The position numbers and the translations under genes are program-made. DNA of 19,914 nt from JBGTCD01 sp041749015 (lineage in GTDB: Bacteria; Bacteroidota; Bacteroidia; Cytophagales; Cyclobacteriaceae). The stretch is from NCBI GenBank assembly GCA_041749015.1, contig JBGTCD010000032.1, positions 1-19,914 on the forward strand. Reading direction: 5' to 3'. This document shows, one piece after another, positions 15,059 through 19,914 of the stretch (its first letter is position 1; every line of letters starts with the position of its first letter). The notes beneath the pieces were generated by a model that made no database searches, was not told the origin of the DNA, and saw only the letters and a program-made list of their open reading frames with translations.

Positions 15059-15445
15059 ATGAAAATTTTTTTGGTTGAATCGGATATTTTTGATGTGAGA
15101 ACCCTTCGGTTAGGGCTAGAACAGGAATTGGAGGGTGCTGTATACAGTTTCTTCAAACCAGAAGAAATGATGATGTATATGGACATGCAACCTGATGTAA
15201 TTATTTATGATAAAGAATTCGAGTTATCCAGCAAAACCGACTTCAGGAGAGATGTAGTGCAGGCATGTCTGAAAAAGAATTTGCCGATAAACTTCAAAAT
15301 GATCAGCATGGTGGCCGGGCTGGAGGAAGAAATTCATTCCATATATAAGGTGGAAGATATTGCTGTACCTACTATAAAGCTACCTATCACAAAGGACATT
15401 GACCAGGAAATAATTGATGCAGTAAAAAACCTTAAGGCACTTTAA
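15059..15445 (+). CDS. Small receiver-like protein (possible single-domain response regulator)
   Basis: A 128-residue protein that is the length of a lone receiver domain. The pattern fits one loosely: KIFLVESD at the start supplies acidic Glu7 and Asp9, IIYDKE places a candidate phospho-acceptor Asp51, and Ser83 (ISM) and Lys107 followed by Leu-Pro stand where the conserved Ser/Thr and Lys-Pro usually lie. Overall similarity to canonical receivers is low, so it may be a pseudo-receiver. The ATG at 15059 gives this start; a TTG at 15017 would add 14 residues with no support. It lies 139 bases after the kinase gene, and its last 14 bases overlap the end of the convergent DUF1573 gene. Confidence 0.7.
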   Translation: MKIFLVESDIFDVRTLRLGLEQELEGAVYSFFKPEEMMMYMDMQPDVIIYDKEFELSSKTDFRRDVVQACLKKNLPINFKMISMVAGLEEEIHSIYKVEDIAVPTIKLPITKDIDQEIIDAVKNLKAL

Positions 15446-16526
15446 CCTGGGCTTTTACTGTAACCCAGGTCGTTGGGTTCTGTGGGTCATTACTGAATAT
15501 TGTAATCATTTTTTGTTGAGTGCCTTTAATCTTATCTGTTTCAAAAATAACTTCCATATTGGCTGAAGCCCCGGAAGCAATATCCATAGCGGGCACGCTA
15601 ACTTTTAAGCATTCACAATTGGTTTGAATATGCCTTATATTAAGTACTGACTTCCCCAGGTTTTCAATTTTAATTGATTGAGTAAGGACCTTACCTTGAG
15701 TGGCCACACCAAAATCATACAAATTTTCACTGATTTTAATTTTTGGGGCTTTTTCTAGTGCTTCCAAACTTTTATCATCAAAGAATTCTTCAATATTTGA
15801 GAAAAAAGAAATTTGAATAGGGTTCCTGGCACCTTCATGATTATAGTATACTGTTACCTGATCAGAAACAAATCCCCATTCATTCCTTGCCTTGCCATCA
15901 TAGAAAAAATCAAGGTCAAAAAAGCTTTTTGTGGCTAAGGTATCCTGAGTGAATGCTGGTCTTATGTATGATGGACCTTCAAATTCACCGGTAAACACCA
16001 CCGGATGCTCACTATCATTATATACCTTGATGCCGCCTCGTGTAGGAATTGGAGCGGTCAACACCCGCCCCATATTTACCATACTGGATTTCATCCTTAG
16101 TGGCCCAAGTTTAGAGGGGAAGTCGTCTTCTACAGTCCTCAATCTGGGGTTTACATGACCTTTTATATTGAGAAGTATAATTTCTTCTTTAGGGTGGCTG
16201 GTGTTAACGGTCAGTGACTTGTAGAAATTACCGGGCCGGTTGAAAGGGTTATAGGCTGCCTCAATATATCCTGCCCCACCAGGAGGAATTGGTGCCTCAG
16301 TCCAGCCCGGGGTAGTGCATCCGCATGACGCATTGACCATGAGAATCGTGACGGTGTCCTCCGAAATATTCCTGAAAATAAACCGATGGGTTGCCTCGCC
16401 ACCCGTTTCCTCTATGGTTCCGAAGTCATGAATTTTTTCATTGAACTGCAAAACCCCGTAAGTTTTCTGGGCATTGGCCAGACCAGAAAGGAATAGCAAA
16501 AAGATCGGTACCAGTATTTTTCTCAT
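15432..16526 (-). CDS. Exported protein with two DUF1573 domains
   Basis: A 364-residue protein with a clear Sec signal peptide: MRK, a hydrophobic stretch, then LANA ahead of Gln20 as the probable cleavage site. Two DUF1573 domains of immunoglobulin/MSP-like beta structure are seen, about residues 31-112 (HDFGTI; CGC at 68-70) and 268-364 (YDFGVA; CEC at 304-306). Both carry the paired cysteines typical of this domain. A less clear beta-rich middle region links them. DUF1573 proteins are common in Bacteroidota cell envelopes; their molecular role is unknown. The minus-strand gene overlaps the convergent receiver-like gene by 14 bases at its 3' end. Confidence 0.88.
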   Translation of the reverse strand: MRKILVPIFLLFLSGLANAQKTYGVLQFNEKIHDFGTIEETGGEATHRFIFRNISEDTVTILMVNASCGCTTPGWTEAPIPPGGAGYIEAAYNPFNRPGNFYKSLTVNTSHPKEEIILLNIKGHVNPRLRTVEDDFPSKLGPLRMKSSMVNMGRVLTAPIPTRGGIKVYNDSEHPVVFTGEFEGPSYIRPAFTQDTLATKSFFDLDFFYDGKARNEWGFVSDQVTVYYNHEGARNPIQISFFSNIEEFFDDKSLEALEKAPKIKISENLYDFGVATQGKVLTQSIKIENLGKSVLNIRHIQTNCECLKVSVPAMDIASGASANMEVIFETDKIKGTQQKMITIFSNDPQNPTTWVTVKAQVKVP

Positions 16527-16531
16527 AGATG

Positions 16532-16539
16532 CAAATTTA
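16532..16539 (-). promoter_or_regulatory. Promoter -7 element TAAATTTG for the DUF1573 gene
   Basis: Minus-strand TAAATTTG matches TAnnTTTG exactly, but it ends only five bases before the ATG at 16526. If it is used, the message would have almost no leader. No clear -33 TTG is present. Confidence 0.45.
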
Positions 16540-16609
16540 CTACTTAATGACTAACGAAAAAAACTTGAGCAAGTATACGGGATTCATATGGGTAAAATCA
16601 GAAAGACCC

Positions 16610-16617
16610 TATATTTG
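16610..16617 (+). promoter_or_regulatory. Promoter -7 element TATATTTG for trpS
   Basis: TATATTTG matches TAnnTTTG exactly and lies 17 bases before the trpS ATG, which would give a leader of about 12 bases. No TTG is found at the usual -33 spacing. Confidence 0.5.
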
Positions 16618-16634
16618 CAAAAAATCAAGACACT

Positions 16635-17606
16635 ATGGCCAGAATTCTGACAGGGATACAAAGTAGTGGAAGGCCTCACCTGGGGAACATCCTGGGTGCG
16701 ATCCAGCCAGCCATTGCACTTTCTAAAATAGCGGAAAACGAATGCTTCTATTTCATTGCCGACCTGCACTCCCTGACTACCATCAAAGACGCGGAGGTGC
16801 GCATCAAAAATACCCATGCTACAGCAGCTACATGGTTGGCTTTGGGTCTTGATACCAAAAAAAATCTATTGTACCGGCAATCGAGGATTCCTGAAGTGTG
16901 TGAGCTCACCTGGATGCTTAATTGTTTTACACCCTTTCCAATGCTAGCCAATGCCCATTCCTTTAAGGAAAAGGCCGATAAGCTAGCTGATGTCAATGCC
17001 GGGCTATTCACTTATCCGGTGCTCATGGCTTCAGACATCATCATGTATGATGCCGATATTGTACCGGTTGGAAAAGACCAGAAACAGCATCTGGAAATGA
17101 CGCGTGATATTGCCGCTTCCTTTAATCATCAGTATGGGGATACTTTTGTACTACCTGAGGCCAAAATCGATGAAAATGTAATGACCATTCCGGGCACTGA
17201 CGGGCAGAAAATGAGCAAGAGCTATGGGAATACCATTGATGTATTCCTTCCTGAAAAGGAATTGAAAAAGCATGTCATGAGCATCATCACTGACAGCACC
17301 CCAATTGAAGAACCTAAAAATCCTGATACCTGCAATGTTTTCGCATTATACCAGATTGTGGGTAACACAGAACAGATCAGGGAGATGCGGGCCAATTATG
17401 AAGGTGGTAATTTTGGATATGGCCATGCTAAAACAGCACTGTTTGAACTTCTGATGAATAAATTCTCTGAGGCCAGAAAAGGATTCGACTACTATTTAAA
17501 TGACATTGAGGCTTTGGAAAGCATACTTCAGGACGGGGAGGCACGGGCCAGAAAAATTGGGCTAGAGGTCTTGGGAAAAGTTAGAGATAAATTAGGTTAT
17601 AGTTAG
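16635..17606 (+). CDS. trpS: Tryptophanyl-tRNA synthetase
   Basis: A 323-residue class I aminoacyl-tRNA synthetase, the usual bacterial TrpRS length, that charges tRNA-Trp with tryptophan. The ATP-binding HIGH-type motif is PHLGN (residues 14-18), preceded by TGIQSSG; the KMSKS loop is present exactly as KMSKS (192-196), followed by YGN. VPVGKDQKQH (143-152) is typical of the TrpRS active-site region. The ATG at 16635 gives the standard MARILTGIQ start. It is divergent from the DUF1573 gene and converges with dnaA, leaving two bases between the stop codons. Confidence 0.97.
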   Translation: MARILTGIQSSGRPHLGNILGAIQPAIALSKIAENECFYFIADLHSLTTIKDAEVRIKNTHATAATWLALGLDTKKNLLYRQSRIPEVCELTWMLNCFTPFPMLANAHSFKEKADKLADVNAGLFTYPVLMASDIIMYDADIVPVGKDQKQHLEMTRDIAASFNHQYGDTFVLPEAKIDENVMTIPGTDGQKMSKSYGNTIDVFLPEKELKKHVMSIITDSTPIEEPKNPDTCNVFALYQIVGNTEQIREMRANYEGGNFGYGHAKTALFELLMNKFSEARKGFDYYLNDIEALESILQDGEARARKIGLEVLGKVRDKLGYS

Positions 17607-17608
17607 AC

Positions 17609-19051
17609 TCAGGCAGCAGCCAACTTCATTTTCATCTTTTTTCTCAATTCGCCCATCTGCGCTCTAAAATTAGCATTGGTATCCAGCATATCATTGACAG
17701 ATTGGACTGCATGAATCACTGTGCTGTGGTCACGGCCTCCGAAGTGATAACCGATATATTTGAGGGAATGGTTGGTATATTCTTTGGCAAAATACATGGC
17801 CACCTGCCTGGCTATTACAATTTCCTTTTTGCGAATCTTGTCTTTCATGGCAGCAACGGTGATTTTAAAGAACTCCCCTACCGTCTTTTGAATATAATCC
17901 AGGCTTACCTCTGAGTCAATATCATGTACAATGTTTTTGAGCGTTTGCTTAGCAAGCTCAAGATCTATTTCCATCCTGTTCAGTGTAGCATGGGCGATTA
18001 AGGATATCAATACCCCCTCCAGATCACGGATGTTAGTATCCACACTATAGGCCAGGTACTCCACCACATCCTCTGGAATATGGATACCATCAGCATGCAT
18101 CTTTTTTTGAATTATAGCCAACCTGGTTTCAAAATCAGGAGAAGTAAGGTCGGTTGTCAGGCCCCATTTAAATCGGGAGTGCAGCCGCTCATGCAAGCCT
18201 TTAAGATCCCTTGGTGGACAATCACTGGTTAAGATAATTTGCTTGCCAGACTGGTGCAGGTGATTGAATACATTAAAAAATATTTCCTGAGTCTGATCTT
18301 TCCCTGCCAGAAACTGTACATCATCAATGATAAGTACATCTACATTCAAATAGTAGTTATGAAAGTCCGGCACCTTATGCATCTTGATGGCGTCAACAAA
18401 CTGTTTGGTGAAAGTCTCAGAGGAAACATAAAGCACAAAAGAACCTTCTACAGTTTGCTTGATTTCATTGCCGATGGCCTGGATCAGGTGTGTTTTTCCC
18501 AAACCAACTCCACCATAAATCATCAAAGGGTTAAAAGAAGTTAGCCCCGGGCGTTCAGCAACGGCATACCCGGCAGACCTGGCCAACCGGTTACAACTCC
18601 CTTCTATATAATTATCAAAGGTATACTTACCATTGAGGCGCGAATCCTGATGAAAGGGATTTACCTCTTTGTATTCAAATGGTGAGGCATAAGCTACTGC
18701 AGTGCCGTTGCTACCTTCTTTATGAACTGATTTTGCCTTTTCCGCTGATCCGCTATTGGGGTAATTTACGGTGACAGGATTCTTCTTTCCAAAACCCCCA
18801 TCCACCACAACTGAGTATTCCAACCTGCCCTCTTTACCAATGACCTTATCAATGGCAAGCTTTAAAATATGAACATAATTTTCTTCAAGCCATTCATAAA
18901 AAAACTGGCTAGGCACCTGAATGGTCAAAACATTTTCCTCTAACCTTACGGGCTTAATTGGCTGAAACCAGGTATTAAAGCTTTGTTCTGCAATGTTTTC
19001 CCTTATTACAAGGAGGCAGTCATTCCATACTTGGCCATAATCTGTTTGCAT
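17609..19051 (-). CDS. dnaA: Chromosomal replication initiator protein DnaA
   Basis: A 480-residue protein, normal for DnaA, which binds DnaA boxes at oriC and opens the duplex. Domain I covers about 1-85 with WNDCLLVIRENI and NTWFQPI; a variable linker (about 86-140) follows. The AAA+ domain III has Walker A GGVGLGKT (180-187), Walker B IIDDVQF (241-247) and the arginine-finger region LHERLHSRF. Domain IV has the DNA-binding signature GGRDHSTVIHA (438-448). I chose the ATG at 19051; a TTG at 19141 would add 30 residues unlike any DnaA N-terminus. There is no dnaN next to it and no recognisable DnaA box upstream. Confidence 0.97.
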   Translation of the reverse strand: MQTDYGQVWNDCLLVIRENIAEQSFNTWFQPIKPVRLEENVLTIQVPSQFFYEWLEENYVHILKLAIDKVIGKEGRLEYSVVVDGGFGKKNPVTVNYPNSGSAEKAKSVHKEGSNGTAVAYASPFEYKEVNPFHQDSRLNGKYTFDNYIEGSCNRLARSAGYAVAERPGLTSFNPLMIYGGVGLGKTHLIQAIGNEIKQTVEGSFVLYVSSETFTKQFVDAIKMHKVPDFHNYYLNVDVLIIDDVQFLAGKDQTQEIFFNVFNHLHQSGKQIILTSDCPPRDLKGLHERLHSRFKWGLTTDLTSPDFETRLAIIQKKMHADGIHIPEDVVEYLAYSVDTNIRDLEGVLISLIAHATLNRMEIDLELAKQTLKNIVHDIDSEVSLDYIQKTVGEFFKITVAAMKDKIRKKEIVIARQVAMYFAKEYTNHSLKYIGYHFGGRDHSTVIHAVQSVNDMLDTNANFRAQMGELRKKMKMKLAAA

Positions 19052-19324
19052 TAATTCTAAATTATTAAGAAAGAACTTGTCAGAGGTTCTTGTGTAAAAG
19101 GGTAACAAATTTGGAAAAAAATTCCCGAACTTAAAAACCAAAATGGCCCCTCTTTTATTTAATTTTTAATAATTAAGAAATCCCTACTTTCAGCATGGTT
19201 TTTGTGGCACAGACCCCACCTTCTGAAAGGGTATTCTCATTTTATTTTGGTAATTTCAAAAAATTATTTTTAATACGATAATTAGGAAAATTGTAGATTT
19301 ACAAAAAGTAAAACAACCGTTTTA
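19052..19324. other. Divergent intergenic region between dnaA and the mutase gene
   Basis: This 273-base AT-rich stretch must hold the dnaA and mutase promoters. I find no TTATCCACA-type DnaA box on either strand, no tandem repeats and no credible ORF; a 28-codon ATG frame at 19195 has no support. TAGATTTA at 19294-19301 is a one-mismatch -7 candidate for the mutase gene, 24 bases before its ATG. No exact TAnnTTTG was found for dnaA. Confidence 0.5.
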
Positions 19325-19914
19325 ATGAATAAAAAAACAGGAGCTTTATTCAACCATCTGAAAAAGGAATCCTGGGCAGAGGCAGCAAGCAATGAGCTTA
19401 AGGGAGATTCAGCCGATGCCCTTAATTTTGGTTTCGGCCAAAGCATCAGCCTAAAGCCCTACTATTGTAAGGAGGATATGGCTGAGGTTTCCTGGGTTGA
19501 TAATTTTTCAAACTCCTATAATGCCACCGATCATATTACCGGAGCAGCAAGAACCTGGGTCAATGTGCAAACCATACCGGTCGGTACCCATACTCAACAG
19601 GCCAATGAAGCGGCACTATCAGCCTTAAATAGTGGTGCAGAAGGAATTATTTTTGATATCCAACAACCGCTGAATGAATTTACTCAACTCCTCAATGAAA
19701 TTCTGCCGGAATTCTGTCATTTATATTTTAAATTAAATAGTGGTGAGATGCCTTCCCTGATTACTGGATTGAAAAAGCATTCGCAATGGGATGATTTCAA
19801 TGGTGGTGTATGGGTAAATGATCCGGATACTGAATCATTGGGCATGGTATTGAAACAGACCACAGGCCTGCCGGATTTTAAGACTTTTATTTATTGTAAA
19901 AATGAAGAGGGGGA
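19325..19914 (+). CDS. mutA: Methylmalonyl-CoA mutase small (beta) subunit, N-terminal part
   Basis: The frame opens with ATG at 19325 and runs off the window, giving about 196 residues. It resembles the N-terminal part of the small, non-catalytic subunit of heterodimeric methylmalonyl-CoA mutase: SWAEAASNELKG near the start, then ARTWVNVQTIPVGTH and NEAALSALNSGAEGIIFD, a degenerate mutase barrel. With the large subunit it would interconvert succinyl-CoA and methylmalonyl-CoA using adenosylcobalamin. In Bacteroidota the large-subunit gene usually follows, but that lies beyond this window. The overall match is by eye and could be confused with other mutase-superfamily small subunits. Confidence 0.82.
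   Translation, partial: MNKKTGALFNHLKKESWAEAASNELKGDSADALNFGFGQSISLKPYYCKEDMAEVSWVDNFSNSYNATDHITGAARTWVNVQTIPVGTHTQQANEAALSALNSGAEGIIFDIQQPLNEFTQLLNEILPEFCHLYFKLNSGEMPSLITGLKKHSQWDDFNGGVWVNDPDTESLGMVLKQTTGLPDFKTFIYCKNEEG

Noticed and set aside
16563..16574. ACTTG-AG-CAAGT inverted repeat between the DUF1573 gene and trpS
   Set aside because: Five-base arms are expected often by chance and nothing else supports an operator.
19052..19141. 30-residue N-terminal extension of dnaA from a TTG start
   Set aside because: The ATG at 19051 gives the normal DnaA N-terminus, and the extension resembles no DnaA.
19195..19281. 28-codon ATG ORF on the plus strand between dnaA and the mutase gene
   Set aside because: Very short, no coupling, no recognisable ribosome site, no domain; chance frame.

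Overview
This window looks like a piece of a Bacteroidota chromosome, probably a Cytophagia-type marine or soil lineage. Several things point there: proteins that read like Bacteroidota homologues (fused HisB and HisIE, DUF1573, DUF4442, split methylmalonyl-CoA mutase small subunit), AT-rich intergenic DNA, and repeated matches to the Bacteroidota promoter element TAnnTTTG in front of genes. It is mostly core and housekeeping DNA. I see no transposase, integrase, phage gene, CRISPR array, rRNA or tRNA.

Layout. (1) 1-6442, + strand: the histidine operon hisG(partial)-D-C-B-H-A-F-IE, tightly packed, with three 4-base ATGA overlaps. It makes L-histidine from PRPP and ATP; HisB and HisIE are each two-enzyme fusions. 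(2) 6493-8866, - strand: a YheT-family alpha/beta hydrolase followed by a type II NADH dehydrogenase, each with its own promoter element. (3) 8867-9163: a divergent intergenic region holding an apparently self-contained short transcription unit (promoter element, AT-rich hairpin, very strong terminator) with no ORF. (4) 9164-9805, + strand: a deoxynucleoside kinase. (5) 11482-9816, - strand: a four-gene operon of a TerB-like helical protein, a rhomboid intramembrane protease, a DUF4442 hotdog protein and a 57-residue single-span membrane protein. (6) 11616-15445, + strand: a sigma-54-dependent response regulator, a soluble PAS hybrid histidine kinase that carries its own receiver and HPt domains, and a small receiver-like protein. 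(7) 15432-16526, - strand: an exported protein with two DUF1573 domains. (8) trpS (+) and dnaA (-) converge with two bases between their stop codons. (9) 19325-end, + strand: the start of the methylmalonyl-CoA mutase small subunit gene.

How the parts work together. The his genes form one pathway unit. The regulator and kinase form a complete phosphorelay (His151 to Asp447 to His588 to Asp57 of the regulator) that would drive sigma-54 promoters elsewhere; I found no convincing -24/-12 site here. The rhomboid operon is the least understood gene group, and its last gene is coupled to DUF4442 by an ATGA overlap. The most novel-looking items are the short RNA unit near 9037-9125 and the small membrane protein at 9816-9989.
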